A stretch of DNA of 64,000 bases from Aeromonas veronii (GCA_041319085.1 CP101033.1:4105001-4169000), one strand, 5' to 3'. Numbered from the stretch's first letter, positions 50,626-62,633 are shown. Notes: generated by a model from the sequence alone, not told the origin. Program-made: numbers and translations.

Positions 50626-51913
50626 CATCGGCGTAGTAGTGGATGTGGTCGATGACAAAGCCGGTGCGGGTCAGCGTGCGCCGGAGGATCGGCAGAAAAT
50701 CGACCAGGAACGAAGTAGCGCGTGTGACGACGGCCGGTACGCCGACACGCGCCACGGCCTCGGCCCAGCGCGCGGCCGGCGGTTGGAGCAGGCCGTTGTG
50801 CACCGAACCGTGGTAGGTGCCGACCGCCAATGTGAGCCAGCGCTCTAGCTCGCGCAGCGTCAGGGCGGCCTTGTTTTCGGAATCGTAGTCGCCGCGCTGG
50901 TCAGGGTTGGAGAAGGTCGTTCCCGGCAGTTCGTCGTGAATCATCTGCATCGCCGTGCCGATGATCCGTTCCACGATGCCGCCATAGTGCGGCTGTCCCA
51001 GCGGGCGATAGTCCAGCCGGATGCCATGCTGCTCGCAACCCCGGCGCAGGGCCTCGCTCTTGAACTCGGCCGCGTTGTCTAGGTAGAGCAGCAAGGGCTT
51101 GCCGCTCATCTGCCAATCCATTTCCACGTTCAGTCCTTCCAGCCAAGGGCGCTTGTCGCAGGCGACATGCACGAGGCACAGGCCAACCGAAACGGCAGAC
51201 GGCGCTTCCAGCGTGACGACCATGCCGAGCACGCAGCGGGTGAACACGTCGATGGCGAGGGTCAGGTACGGGCGGCCAATAGGTTGCCGGTCGCGGTCAT
51301 CGACCACGATCAGGTCGATGACCGTATGGTCTATCTGCACCTGCTCCAGCGGCGCGGTCACGGCAGGAGGCTCGCCGCCCACACCTTGTAGGTCACGAGC
51401 GGCATCCTGGCCTTCCCGCCGGCGGATGACCTTGCGCGGGTCAAGGCTAGCGATCCGTAAGGCCACGGTATTGCGCGCCGGCACTCGCAGTTTTTGAGCC
51501 TTGCACACCTGAGTGACTTCGCGGTGAAAGGCCGCTAGGCTGCGCTTCTGCTTGGTCAGGAACCGCTTTTGCAGTAGCTCGTGGATGACGCGCTCGACCG
51601 GTTCCGGCAAGCGCCCCTTACCTTTACCTCCACCGGACTGGCCGGGCACCAGATCCGTCACGAGGCCGCTGCCTTGCCGGGCACGCCGGATCAGAACGTA
51701 TACCTGGCGCCGAGACAAGCCCAGCGCCTGAGCCGCCATATCGGCCGCTTCGTGCCCGACCGTCTCCGACTGCGCCAACGGACTGATGATCTCCGCACGA
51801 CGGCGCGCACGCTCCCAAGCCTCATCAGGCAGAGTGGCCACGCCTTGTTCTGGAATCCGTGGGGTGTCCGTCGCCATGCTCACCTCGCTTTGGTGCACAC
51901 GAGTATTGAGCAT
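50626..51913 (-). pseudogene. tniA: tniA transposase gene, 3'-truncated by IS26
   Basis: About 429 of 559 residues remain, from MLNTRVHQSEVSMATDTPRI (a Met at residue 13 is an alternative start) to DHIHYYAD, then IS26 sequence. The helix-turn-helix region and the DDE core (VQIDHTVIDLIVVDD, LYLDNAAEFKSEAL, GGIVERIIGT) are present, but the C-terminal part that contacts TniB is lost. This belongs to a Tn402/Tn5053-type element. Its 5' 585 bp are repeated at 60883-61468. Confidence 0.92.
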
Positions 51914-51993
51914 AGTCGAGATTGGTGCAGATCACTTCTGATATTGAACTGTCAGGAGCTGGCTGCACAACAGCCATTACGCCCAATCAACTG

Positions 51994-52018
51994 GTGCAGT
52001 CGTCTTCTGAAAATGACA
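51994..52018 (-). repeat. Inner copy of IRt
   Basis: GTGCAGTCGTCTTCTGAAAA plus TGACA, the reverse complement of IRt, marks the end of a Tn402-type element inserted in urf2 of a mer transposon. The 691 bp 51328-52018 are repeated at 60883-61573. Confidence 0.93.
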
Positions 52019-52659
52019 TCCATGCCCAGCCCGTGCGCGAGCTGGATCACCGCCCGCACGATAGTTTGGTCACGGGCATCATCCGGGAGCCTGGCGACAA
52101 AGGATTGGTCGATTTTCAATGTGGTGATGGGGCAGCATTTCAGATGTTGCAGGCAGGAATAGCCGGTGCCGAAGTCGTCGGCGGCGAAGCGCACGCCGAT
52201 GGCGCGCAAGGCGTCGAAACTGGCGAACAGGGCTGGATTGCCGAATGCGACCGATTCGGTCAGTTCGATCTCCAGAAGCTCGGCGGGCAGGGCCATATCG
52301 GCCAGCACCCGCTTTACCTCGTCGTCGAACGTTGGCCCAACCTGGCTGGCGGACACATTGATGGCAAGACGGAACGGTTGCCATGCCGGTCCTTGCCACT
52401 TGTGCATCTGGCGACAGGCCTCGCCCAGCACCCACGCGCCTATTTCCGGCATCAGGCCGAACGACTCGGCCAGCGGCAGGAACTGGCCGGGCGGCAACAG
52501 GCCAAGCCTCGGATGCCGCCAGCGCATCAACGCTTCCGCGCCAGCGATCCGGTGATCGCGCAGATCGACCAGCGGCTGGTAATGCAGGTCAAGCTGTCCG
52601 CGCGCCGCCGCCTGCGCCAACTCGGCCGCCGTCCATCCGGCGGGCTGCGAACTCGTCAT
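52019..52659 (-). pseudogene. urf2: urf2 of a mer operon (EAL domain), truncated
   Basis: Starts at 52659 with [20 protein letters not shown] and runs through an EAL-type phosphodiesterase domain (LHYQPLVDLR, IELTESVAFG, DDFGTGYSCLQHLK, LKIDQSFVA) until IRt cuts it at LAHGLGMDV. In Tn21-like transposons urf2 follows merE and is the usual target of integrons. The ATGA overlap with merE is intact. Confidence 0.9.
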
Positions 52660-52892
52660 GATCCGCCCCGGAAGGCGCGCAGCAGCCGCGTTACGGCCAG
52701 AACGAACAAGCCGGTCAGCGCGAGCGCGGCAACACCCCAATGCTCGCCAAGGAAGGCACCGGCGGTCGTCCCGGCCAGCACGGCGGCGAGAATCGGCAGA
52801 TGGCAGGGGCAGGTCAACACGGCCAGCGCACCCCACAGGTAGCCGGAAACGGGTTGGCGCGTCTCGGGCGGCAGTTTGTCAGGGGCGTTCAC
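52656..52892 (-). CDS. merE: Mercury transport protein MerE
   Basis: 78 residues with a GTG start at 52892 (overlapping merD as GTGA). Two membrane helices; the vicinal cysteines in [10 protein letters not shown] bind Hg(II) or methylmercury for uptake. Its first gene merA is broken, so uptake without reduction would be useless or harmful if expressed. Confidence 0.9.
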   Translation of the reverse strand: MNAPDKLPPETRQPVSGYLWGALAVLTCPCHLPILAAVLAGTTAGAFLGEHWGVAALALTGLFVLAVTRLLRAFRGGS

Positions 52893-53251
52893 GGCAATGC
52901 CTCCTCGTGCGCCCGCTCGGCTGGCATGGAGGCCAGTTGCGCGTCCAGATGGGCCAACGCCGCGCGCCGCCGCTCGACCAACTGGCGCAGCACGGCAAGC
53001 TGCGCTGCGGCTTGTGCGCCGTCCGCTGCGTCGAGCGCACGGCACAGCCGCGCCAGGGCATCCAGGCCGATACCCGCCTCGAAGGCCGCGCGCACGAAGC
53101 ACAGCCGTTGCAAGGCCGCATCGTCGAACACGCCGTAGCCGCCCGTGGTGCAGGCCACCGGCCGTAACAAGCCGCGCACCAGGTAGTCGCGCACGATATG
53201 TACGCTCACCCCAGCGTTATGGGCCAGTTGCGATACCGTGTAGGCGCTCAT
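52889..53251 (-). CDS. merD: MerD co-regulator of the mer operon
   Basis: 120 residues ([20 protein letters not shown]). A MerR-like helix-turn-helix at residues 4-40 and a coiled-coil C-terminal region ([20 protein letters not shown]). In mer operons it helps switch transcription off after Hg is removed. It is 17 bp downstream of merA and overlaps merE. Confidence 0.92.
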   Translation of the reverse strand: MSAYTVSQLAHNAGVSVHIVRDYLVRGLLRPVACTTGGYGVFDDAALQRLCFVRAAFEAGIGLDALARLCRALDAADGAQAAAQLAVLRQLVERRRAALAHLDAQLASMPAERAHEEALP

Positions 53252-53268
53252 CGCACACCTCCTTGTCC

Positions 53269-53826
<558 letters not shown>

Positions 53827-53926
53827 TCATGAGATTATCAAAAAGGATCTTCACCTAGATCCTTTTAAATTAAAAATGAAGTTTTAAATCAATCTAAAGT
53901 ATATATGAGTAAACTTGGTCTGACAG

Positions 53927-54799
<873 letters not shown>

Positions 54800-54828
54800 T
54801 CAATATTATTGAAGCATTTACCAGGGTT

Positions 54829-54857
54829 ATTGTCTCATGAGCGGATACATATTTGAA
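54829..54857 (-). promoter_or_regulatory. blaTEM promoter P3
   Basis: Minus-strand -35 TTCAAA (54852-54857) and -10 GACAAT (54829-54834) with a 17-bp spacer; the standard weak P3. The stronger Pa/Pb change is not seen. Confidence 0.85.
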
Positions 54858-54969
54858 TGTATTTAGAAAAATAAACAAATAGGGGTTCCGCGCACATTTC
54901 CCCGAAAAGTGCCACCTGACGTCTAAGAAACCATTATTATCATGACATTAACCTATAAAAATAGGCGTA

Positions 54970-56106
<1,137 letters not shown>

Positions 56107-56126
56107 CCTCTTTCCCTCTTGAGCAG

Positions 56127-57371
56127 ATGCCAACAGTCCTTAATGCTGTTGATCATCGTCTTGATACCTGGCTATCACAGGCCGAGTTTATGCGGCCAAA
56201 CAGGCGAGTCGTGAACCTCCTTCGGATTGGTTTGTTATTCGCTGATCTCGATACCTACAAGATGCCCTGGGCTCAAGGTCGCAAGCCTGAAGAACTGGCG
56301 GCGGCCATCACGTACTTTTGCCAGTCTGAAGGCATACCGCAGCCATCCATCATGGTCTATTCAGGGCGTGGCATTCAGGCTAAATGGCTACTGGAAAGGC
56401 CAGTACCTCGCCAAGCCCTGCCCCGCTGGAATGCTTGCCAAACCCATCTAATCAACAAGCTGGCCGAGCTGGGCGCTGATCCAGGGGCAAAGGATGCAAG
56501 CCGAGTGCTTCGCCTGGTCAATACCGTGAATTCAAAGAGCGGGGCCGTGTGCCGTGTGGTTCACGTACTGGAAGAAGGGGGCTTACCCATTCGCTACAAC
56601 TTCGAGTATCTGGCTGAAATGCTGTTGCCGGTGGCTCGCTGGGACATCGAGAAGCAAAAGGCGGAACGGCAGCAAGCCAGGCTGACGGTCGTTAATGGTG
56701 GCAAGGTCGGGAACCTGCGCACCTTCAGCGGTCGTCAACTGGCCTGGGACAGACTGGAAGACCTACGCAAGTTGGGCCAGCTCAGAGGCGGAATCAACGA
56801 AGGCGAGCGAATGAGGCATCTTTTCTGGCGTCTTAACTTTCTCCTTCTCTCTGGGGCGACAAACAGCGCCCAGATGTACCATGAGGCCGCCGCTCTTTCC
56901 TCCGAGCTGGATACTCGTTGGTCTTACCGCTCCAAAGAGCTTATGACGCTCTACAGCAAGGCGAAATCCTATGAGGCTGGGGAACGTGTCGAGTTCGGCG
57001 GAAAGTCGTTTGCACCGCTATACACGCCCAAAAACGACACGCTGATCAACCTATTCCAGATCTCACAGCAAGAACAAGAGCAACTGAAGACGATTATCAG
57101 CACTGACGAGGCTCAGAAGCGCCGCAGAGAGCGCGATAGACTGCGTGATGAAGAACGTCGCCGCGCCGCTGGCCAGCTTGAGCGTGAAGCCTATGAAGCC
57201 AACTCATTGAGCAGGCAAAAGCCCTGGGAGGCAATGGGCATGAGCCGGGCTAAATGGTATCGCCTGGGCAAGCCTTCACCTCAACAAAACAGTGAGACAA
57301 GTCCCTCCCCTATTACTAATGGCGAAGCCTCAGCCCCAGCGTTACAGGCTGCTAGGTGTAAAGCCGTTTAG
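56127..57371 (+). CDS. PrimPol-like plasmid replication protein, perhaps 5'-truncated
   Basis: 414 residues from the first native ATG, 20 bp after IS26; the open frame runs back into IS26, so the real N-terminus may be lost. The N-terminal half resembles archaeo-eukaryotic primase-type replication proteins: a hydrophobic-D-x-D motif (LLFADLDTYKMPWA, residue about 40), then SGRGIQAKWLLERP, then DASRVLRLVNTVNSKSG. The C-terminal third is charged and coiled-coil-like, ending in a helix-turn-helix-like PWEAMGMSRAKWYRLGKP. Together with the repeats at 57508 it reads as a plasmid Rep gene and origin. I cannot name the incompatibility group. Confidence 0.6.
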   Translation: MPTVLNAVDHRLDTWLSQAEFMRPNRRVVNLLRIGLLFADLDTYKMPWAQGRKPEELAAAITYFCQSEGIPQPSIMVYSGRGIQAKWLLERPVPRQALPRWNACQTHLINKLAELGADPGAKDASRVLRLVNTVNSKSGAVCRVVHVLEEGGLPIRYNFEYLAEMLLPVARWDIEKQKAERQQARLTVVNGGKVGNLRTFSGRQLAWDRLEDLRKLGQLRGGINEGERMRHLFWRLNFLLLSGATNSAQMYHEAAALSSELDTRWSYRSKELMTLYSKAKSYEAGERVEFGGKSFAPLYTPKNDTLINLFQISQQEQEQLKTIISTDEAQKRRRERDRLRDEERRRAAGQLEREAYEANSLSRQKPWEAMGMSRAKWYRLGKPSPQQNSETSPSPITNGEASAPALQAARCKAV

Positions 57372-57507
57372 ATGGCTATTTCAAAGTGAGTGAGATTTTG
57401 TAACTGATGGCAGCCCTAGAGGCTGCTTTCTTTTGAGGGGTTAGCAGGCGTATAGCCATGCTGGATCTCAGTCTATCACTACCCGCTTAATCTTCCACCT
57501 TTAGATC

Positions 57508-57865
57508 AACTCACCAGGCACCGGCAGCAGTTCGACCAGGTAGCCAAGTTCAGATCTGGACGCCAGAAGGAAATCAACCAGGTGGCCAACTCACCAGGCA
57601 CCGGCAGCAGCTCGACCAGGTAGCCAAGTTCAGATCTGGACGCCAGAAGGAAATCAACCAGGTGGCCAACTCACCAGGCACCGGCAGCAGCTCGACCAGG
57701 TGGCCAAGTTCAGATCTGGACGCCAGAAGGAAATCAACCAGGTGGCCAACTCACCAGGCACCGGCAGCAGCTCGACCAGGTGGCCAAGTTCAGATCTGGA
57801 CGCCAGAAGGAAATCAACCAGGTGGCCAACTCACCAGGCACCGGCAGCAGCTCGACCAGGTGGCC
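57508..57865 (+). repeat. 80-bp tandem repeat array (4.5 copies)
   Basis: Four whole units of exactly 80 bp (57508, 57588, 57668, 57748) and a 38-bp partial at 57828. Each unit begins AACTCACCAGGCACCGGCAG and carries two ACCAGGT(G/A)GCC motifs. The copies differ at only a few bases (T/C in CAGTTCGACC, A/G in AGGTAGCC, first unit only for the former). They start 136 bp after the rep-like gene. Contiguous, without spacers. Likely iterons or an incompatibility/copy-control locus. Confidence 0.9.
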
Positions 57866-57903
57866 CATTTCGTACGTACGAAATCAGGCGACTGTAGGAG
57901 AGG

Positions 57904-58040
57904 AATAAAGTTTCATACTAAGCAGTCAAGTAACCCTGTTTGTACCGTTCTAAATGATACTCACCCAGAAATAAAGATTCATACTAATTCCTACTACAAA
58001 ATCTGAGTCACGCTACAACTGAGTAATAAAGTATCATACT
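57904..58040 (+). repeat. Three AATAAAG(T/A)(T/A)TCATACT repeats
   Basis: AATAAAGTTTCATACTA (57904), AATAAAGATTCATACTA (57970) and AATAAAGTATCATACT (58025), 66 and 55 bp apart, in an AT-rich stretch after the 80-bp array. They could be further Rep-binding or origin-melting elements. Nothing else is seen in 57866-58189. Confidence 0.7.
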
Positions 58041-58189
58041 GGTTGTCTTGAGCATCCACAGATTGATTGGCCCCATTCAAACACGTTTCTGGACAAGAAT
58101 GAGCTAGAAGTATTGATCTAGCTCTGGTGATTTGAATTAGAAAATGTATTAATGTTGTGTATAGTTTATCAGCAGGTATTCGTAAGCAT

Positions 58190-58846
58190 CTAGTCAGGAA
58201 AAACAACAATACCCAACGCTTCGAGAAGCTGTTCTTGTTGCCAGCTGGCAATTTTGATACCTGATGTATCGACTTTTCGAGGATCTAAACCGTCGAGTTC
58301 GGCGTGACATAAATTAGCACCCTGTAGGCTAAACTGTCCCCAGACATCTTCAGAAAAAACACCTCGACTTAAGTCTGACTCTTTCAGTGATGCGCCCGCG
58401 AGGTGAGTCCCTATCCAGCGATTTTCAAACAGCTCACATTTTTCTAAACAGACCCGCTCCATATTGGCATAAGACAGGTTACATCCAGTAATAAAGGCTG
58501 AGCAAAAGTACATACGATTACTCACTTGATTGGCAAAGTTTGCTCGGGAAAAGTTGGCCCCTTTTAAATCACACTCACGTAACTCAATACCGTAGCAATT
58601 GGCGTTACTAAAGTTTGCCATCGCAAGCTGGCATTGTTGGAAACTTGCATCGCGAAGGTCTGCGACATCAAAATGGCAACCTTCGATATCACCCTGTTCA
58701 ATGAACTTGCAGTTAATAAATGTCGCATCACGCAAGTTAGCACGTCGAAAATCGCATCGGATAAAGGTGCAAGCAGTGAAAGTAATATCACTTAGATCTT
58801 GATGTGAAAAACTGTGGTGTCGATATGTGTGACGGTAGGTTTCCAT
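58190..58846 (-). CDS. qnrS: Quinolone-resistance pentapeptide protein, QnrS2-like
   Basis: 218 residues made of pentapeptide repeats A(D/N)LXX (DFRRANLRDATF, DVADLRDASFQQCQLAMANF, DLKGANFSRANF, NLSYANMERVCLEKCELF), split by the GIELRECD hinge. It mimics DNA and protects gyrase and topoisomerase IV from quinolones, giving low-level resistance. Residues such as METYRHTYRHHSFSHQDLSD and IASWQQEQLLEALGIVVFPD fit the S2 rather than the S1 branch; the exact allele needs a search. No LexA box was noticed. It sits between a plasmid origin fragment and an IS1595-family element, a context known for Aeromonas qnrS2 plasmids. Confidence 0.92.
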   Translation of the reverse strand: METYRHTYRHHSFSHQDLSDITFTACTFIRCDFRRANLRDATFINCKFIEQGDIEGCHFDVADLRDASFQQCQLAMANFSNANCYGIELRECDLKGANFSRANFANQVSNRMYFCSAFITGCNLSYANMERVCLEKCELFENRWIGTHLAGASLKESDLSRGVFSEDVWGQFSLQGANLCHAELDGLDPRKVDTSGIKIASWQQEQLLEALGIVVFPD

Positions 58847-59019
58847 GTTGACTCCTATGATGAACTGGACGCAACACTACCATCAAAGCCACATCACATC
58901 ACCAAAATAAAAACACTAAAAATCAAGATCTTAAAAACCCTCATTTTGCCTATTTTAAGGGGGTAAAATAGCGCCCTGAGCCTCTATGTTAACGTTCAAA
59001 GTACGCGGCACCATTGAAA

Positions 59020-60054
59020 AACCTGATTACCCATGATTAGCAGTCAGTTACCACGAACTATACTGATCTTACGTACAGTTATCGAGGTGCGAGATCATGG
59101 CCAAAAGCAAAATCCAATTCCAGAAAGGCTACAGCCTGTTTGAGTTTCTCAAGGACTATGGCACTGAGGCTCAGTGCGAAAACGCGCTGTTCACTTGGCG
59201 TTTTCCTAACGGCTTTGTCTGCCCTGAATGTGCCAACAAGACCTGTTGTCGCCTGAGAAGGCGGCCACGTGTGTGGCAATGCAATCACTGCCGTCACCAG
59301 ATGTCATTGACTGGAAACACGATTTTCGCAAACACCAAGCTCCCACTGACCAAGTGGTTTCTGGCAATGCACCTGTTGTCACAAACCAAAACAGGCTTGT
59401 CAGCGATGGAGCTAAAGCGCCAGTTGGGCGTCAAATATGACACCGCCTGGATGCTCAAGCACAAGCTGCTGCAAGCCATGAAAGAGTCCGATGACAAGCA
59501 GCCCATCAGCGGCATCATTCAGCTCGATGATGTCTACTGGGGTGGCGAGCGCCGTGGTGGCAAACGGGGTCGGGGCGCGGCAGGCAAGACGCCGTTTGTG
59601 GCAGCAGTGGCCCTGAACAAGGAAGGACATCCAATCAAGATGCGGATGACGGTGGTCGATGGTTTCAAAACCAAGTCCGTTGCTGATTGGGCAAAACGGC
59701 ATATTGCCAGTGGTAGCGCGGTGATATCCGATGGATTGGCCTGTTTCAAAGCGGTCAAGGAGGCCAATTGTGAGCACCTGGGTGTTGTCACCGGGGGCAA
59801 CCTGGACTGGCTGGATCATCCGGCATTCAACTGGGTAAACACGATGATAGGAAATGTGAAAAACTCGCTGCGGGGCAGTTGCCATACGCTCGGAGCGAAG
59901 CATTTACCAAGGCATCTTGCGGAATACTGCTTCCGGTTTAATCATCGTTTTGACCTCAAGAGCATGTTGGTTGAATTGGGGCATGCAGTCGTGGCAAGCC
60001 CTCCGATGCCATATCGGCTCTTGAAGCTGGCTGAGGGTCATGGGTAATCAGGTT
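59020..60054 (+). mobile_element. IS1595-family insertion sequence
   Basis: Inverted ends of 17 bp: AACCTGATTACCCATGA at 59020-59036 and its exact reverse complement at 60038-60054. The right end overlaps the transposase stop codon. Boundaries may extend a few bases. IS26 copy 3 starts 8 bp beyond the right end, and no target duplication can be seen. The 58847-59019 stretch before it holds only the qnrS promoter region. Confidence 0.8.
59097..60047 (+). CDS. IS1595-family (ISXO2-like) transposase
   Basis: 316 residues. An N-terminal zinc ribbon (FVCPECANKTCCRLRRRPRVWQCNHC, four Cys) is followed by a helix-turn-helix and an ISXO2-type DDE domain with IIQLDDVYWGGERRGGKRGRG. A Asp in AVISDGLACF and the NTMIGNVKNSLRG region follow. 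It looks full length and should be active. Confidence 0.92.
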   Translation: MAKSKIQFQKGYSLFEFLKDYGTEAQCENALFTWRFPNGFVCPECANKTCCRLRRRPRVWQCNHCRHQMSLTGNTIFANTKLPLTKWFLAMHLLSQTKTGLSAMELKRQLGVKYDTAWMLKHKLLQAMKESDDKQPISGIIQLDDVYWGGERRGGKRGRGAAGKTPFVAAVALNKEGHPIKMRMTVVDGFKTKSVADWAKRHIASGSAVISDGLACFKAVKEANCEHLGVVTGGNLDWLDHPAFNWVNTMIGNVKNSLRGSCHTLGAKHLPRHLAEYCFRFNHRFDLKSMLVELGHAVVASPPMPYRLLKLAEGHG

Positions 60055-60062
60055 GAAAAAAG

Positions 60063-60882
60063 GGCACTGTTGCAAAGTTAGCGATGAGGCAGCCTTTTGT
60101 CTTATTCAAAGGCCTTACATTTCAAAAACTCTGCTTACCAGGCGCATTTCGCCCAGGGGATCACCATAATAAAATGCTGAGGCCTGGCCTTTGCGTAGTG
60201 CACGCATCACCTCAATACCTTTGATGGTGGCGTAAGCCGTCTTCATGGATTTAAATCCCAGCGTGGCGCCGATTATCCGTTTCAGTTTGCCATGATCGCA
60301 TTCAATCACGTTGTTCCGGTACTTAATCTGTCGGTGTTCAACGTCAGACGGGCACCGGCCTTCGCGTTTGAGCAGAGCAAGCGCGCGACCATAGGCGGGC
60401 GCTTTATCCGTGTTGATGAATCGCGGGATCTGCCACTTCTTCACGTTGTTGAGGATTTTACCCAGAAACCGGTATGCAGCTTTGCTGTTACGACGGGAGG
60501 AGAGATAAAAATCGACAGTGCGGCCCCGGCTGTCGACGGCCCGGTACAGATACGCCCAGCGGCCATTGACCTTCACGTAGGTTTCATCCATGTGCCACGG
60601 GCAAAGATCGGAAGGGTTACGCCAGTACCAGCGCAGCCGTTTTTCCATTTCAGGCGCATAACGCTGAACCCAGCGGTAAATCGTGGAGTGATCGACATTC
60701 ACTCCGCGTTCAGCCAGCATCTCCTGCAGCTCACGGTAACTGATGCCGTATTTGCAGTACCAGCGTACGGCCCACAGAATGATGTCACGCTGAAAATGCC
60801 GGCCTTTGAATGGGTTCATGTGCAGCTCCATCAGCAAAAGGGGATGATAAGTTTATCACCACCGACTATTTGCAACAGTGCC
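60063..60882 (-). mobile_element. IS26 copy 3
   Basis: 820 bp with perfect ends, same orientation as copy 1. Flanking octamers GAAAAAAG and GGTCTATC differ. It joins the IS1595 element to a second, shorter tniA fragment. Confidence 0.97.
60115..60819 (-). CDS. tnp26: IS26 transposase, Gly184 form
   Basis: 234 residues, same protein as copy 1 (KRIIGATLGF at residue 184). All DDE residues present. Confidence 0.95.
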   Translation of the reverse strand: MNPFKGRHFQRDIILWAVRWYCKYGISYRELQEMLAERGVNVDHSTIYRWVQRYAPEMEKRLRWYWRNPSDLCPWHMDETYVKVNGRWAYLYRAVDSRGRTVDFYLSSRRNSKAAYRFLGKILNNVKKWQIPRFINTDKAPAYGRALALLKREGRCPSDVEHRQIKYRNNVIECDHGKLKRIIGATLGFKSMKTAYATIKGIEVMRALRKGQASAFYYGDPLGEMRLVSRVFEM

Positions 60883-61468
60883 GGTCTATCTGCACCTGCT
60901 CCAGCGGCGCGGTCACGGCAGGAGGCTCGCCGCCCACACCTTGTAGGTCACGAGCGGCATCCTGGCCTTCCCGCCGGCGGATGACCTTGCGCGGGTCAAG
61001 GCTAGCGATCCGTAAGGCCACGGTATTGCGCGCCGGCACTCGCAGTTTTTGAGCCTTGCACACCTGAGTGACTTCGCGGTGAAAGGCCGCTAGGCTGCGC
61101 TTCTGCTTGGTCAGGAACCGCTTTTGCAGTAGCTCGTGGATGACGCGCTCGACCGGTTCCGGCAAGCGCCCCTTACCTTTACCTCCACCGGACTGGCCGG
61201 GCACCAGATCCGTCACGAGGCCGCTGCCTTGCCGGGCACGCCGGATCAGAACGTATACCTGGCGCCGAGACAAGCCCAGCGCCTGAGCCGCCATATCGGC
61301 CGCTTCGTGCCCGACCGTCTCCGACTGCGCCAACGGACTGATGATCTCCGCACGACGGCGCGCACGCTCCCAAGCCTCATCAGGCAGAGTGGCCACGCCT
61401 TGTTCTGGAATCCGTGGGGTGTCCGTCGCCATGCTCACCTCGCTTTGGTGCACACGAGTATTGAGCAT
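60883..61468 (-). pseudogene. tniA: tniA 5' fragment, second copy
   Basis: About 195 N-terminal residues (MLNTRVHQSEVSMATDTPRI ... APLEQVQID), then IS26. Identical to the start of the fragment at 50626-51913. Only the DNA-binding part is left and the DDE core is lost, so it could at most bind IRt. Confidence 0.93.
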
Positions 61469-61548
61469 AGTCGAGATTGGTGCAGATCACTTCTGATATT
61501 GAACTGTCAGGAGCTGGCTGCACAACAGCCATTACGCCCAATCAACTG

Positions 61549-61573
61549 GTGCAGTCGTCTTCTGAAAATGACA
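61549..61573 (-). repeat. Outer IRt of the Tn402-type region
   Basis: GTGCAGTCGTCTTCTGAAAA plus TGACA, followed at once by TATTG (61574-61578), the second half of the target duplication that begins at 39118. Confidence 0.93.
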
Positions 61574-61623
61574 TATTGAACCAATAATTAGGAACCACTT
61601 TAAACAGACCGATGGGGGTTTCA

Positions 61624-62247
61624 ATGTTCATACGGGCGTATTTACGTGCATCGACAGTGGAACAGGATGCTGAGCGGGCACGAGAGCTTCTGATAGGTTT
61701 TGCTGCTGAGCATGGCCATCAGATTGCCAGTTTCTATGTGGAGAATGAGTCGGGAGCGACGCTGGACAGGCCTGAGCTTATGAGGCTGATCCGCGACGCT
61801 GCAGATCGTGACATTGTGCTGGTAGAGCAGATTGATCGTCTGGCCCGTCTCAATCAGACGGATTGGCAAACACTGAAGCAGCTTTTGGCACAGAAACAGC
61901 TCTCCATCGTTTCTCCTGAGCTTCCGACTTCCTGGGTGGCATTACAGGGGGACAGCCGCTCCGAGTTCACCAGCGCCATTTTGCAGGCTGTAAATGGCAT
62001 GCTGTTGGATATGCTCGCAGCCGTCGCTCGTAAAGACTATGAAGATCGCCGTCGCAGGCAGCAGCAGGGTATTGCCAAGGCCAGGGATGAGGGGAAATAT
62101 CGCGGTCGCCAGAAAGATGAAAAGAAGCGTCAGCACATCGCACAGTTGTTGAGCACCGGACACAGCTACTCGGTGATCCAGGAGATGTTGGGTTGCTCCC
62201 GCCATCTGATTTCATGCGTGGCAAAAGAGGTTCGTTCAGAAAAATAG
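61624..62247 (+). CDS. Serine recombinase/resolvase of the island
   Basis: 207 residues from the ATG at 61624 (MFIRAYLRASTVEQDAERAR); an earlier in-frame start exists at 61612. The catalytic serine is in LRASTVEQ, and the conserved DRLARLNQTDW and YRGRQ motifs precede a C-terminal helix-turn-helix (HSYSVIQEMLGCSRHLISCVAKE). It should recombine the res site upstream, which the Tn402-type region has split. In SGI1 the integron is also next to a resolvase gene. With half its res site moved 22 kb away, resolution would be impaired. Confidence 0.92.
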   Translation: MFIRAYLRASTVEQDAERARELLIGFAAEHGHQIASFYVENESGATLDRPELMRLIRDAADRDIVLVEQIDRLARLNQTDWQTLKQLLAQKQLSIVSPELPTSWVALQGDSRSEFTSAILQAVNGMLLDMLAAVARKDYEDRRRRQQQGIAKARDEGKYRGRQKDEKKRQHIAQLLSTGHSYSVIQEMLGCSRHLISCVAKEVRSEK

Positions 62248-62251
62248 CGGG

Positions 62252-62362
62252 TCATTTATCCGAAGCACCCATACGACGCTTTTCGATATACAGCCATGCA
62301 GCAAAGGCGCCAAAGCCTATCAGGAATGCAAACAAGATGCTCAGGATGACGATGCTGTTCAT
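62252..62362 (-). CDS. Possible 36-residue membrane peptide
   Basis: ATG at 62362 to TGA at 62252. The sequence MNSIVILSILFAFLIGFGAF then AAWLYIEKRRMGASDK has one strong membrane helix with a positively charged C-terminal tail. It converges with the resolvase gene (4 bp apart). Its ribosome-binding site is weak (GGGGTCATC). It resembles small inner-membrane peptides in general; no family recognised. Confidence 0.4.
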   Translation of the reverse strand: MNSIVILSILFAFLIGFGAFAAWLYIEKRRMGASDK

Positions 62363-62390
62363 GGTGATGACCCCGCAATCAGGTGATCGT

Positions 62391-62525
62391 GTGACAAAAT
62401 TCCATATCACCATGGACTCTGCTCAGGAAAAAATCAACAACGCACTGAAAGTATTGAAATTTGTTCGCTCGCGACAAACATGGTTGCGTGGAATCACGCA
62501 GGATGTGGAGCTATGGAATGAACAC
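62391..62525 (+). pseudogene. 5' fragment of an unknown gene cut by an IS21-family element
   Basis: GTG at 62391 preceded by AGGTGA; 45 codons (VTKFHITMDSAQEKINNALK, then VLKFVRSRQTWLRGITQDVELWNEH) run into the IS end at 62526. Composition and codon use look coding. Not recognised. It is divergent from the small membrane ORF by 28 bp. Confidence 0.45.
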
Positions 62526-62633
62526 TGTCATTCCCAACCAATTCCCGTCCAGTTGCGTATTCCGGCGAAGTTGAACAGCCATTCCGGCCAACGTGAACAC
62601 CCTGATCCTTAACGCGCTCACGTCATCCCGTTT

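Noticed and set aside
57508..57865. CRISPR-like repeat array
   Set aside because: The units are contiguous 80-bp tandem repeats with no variable spacers and no cas genes nearby.
59013..60062. 8-bp target duplication of the IS1595-family element
   Set aside because: GAAA occurs on both sides but the octamers differ (CATTGAAA and GAAAAAAG), so it is not convincing.
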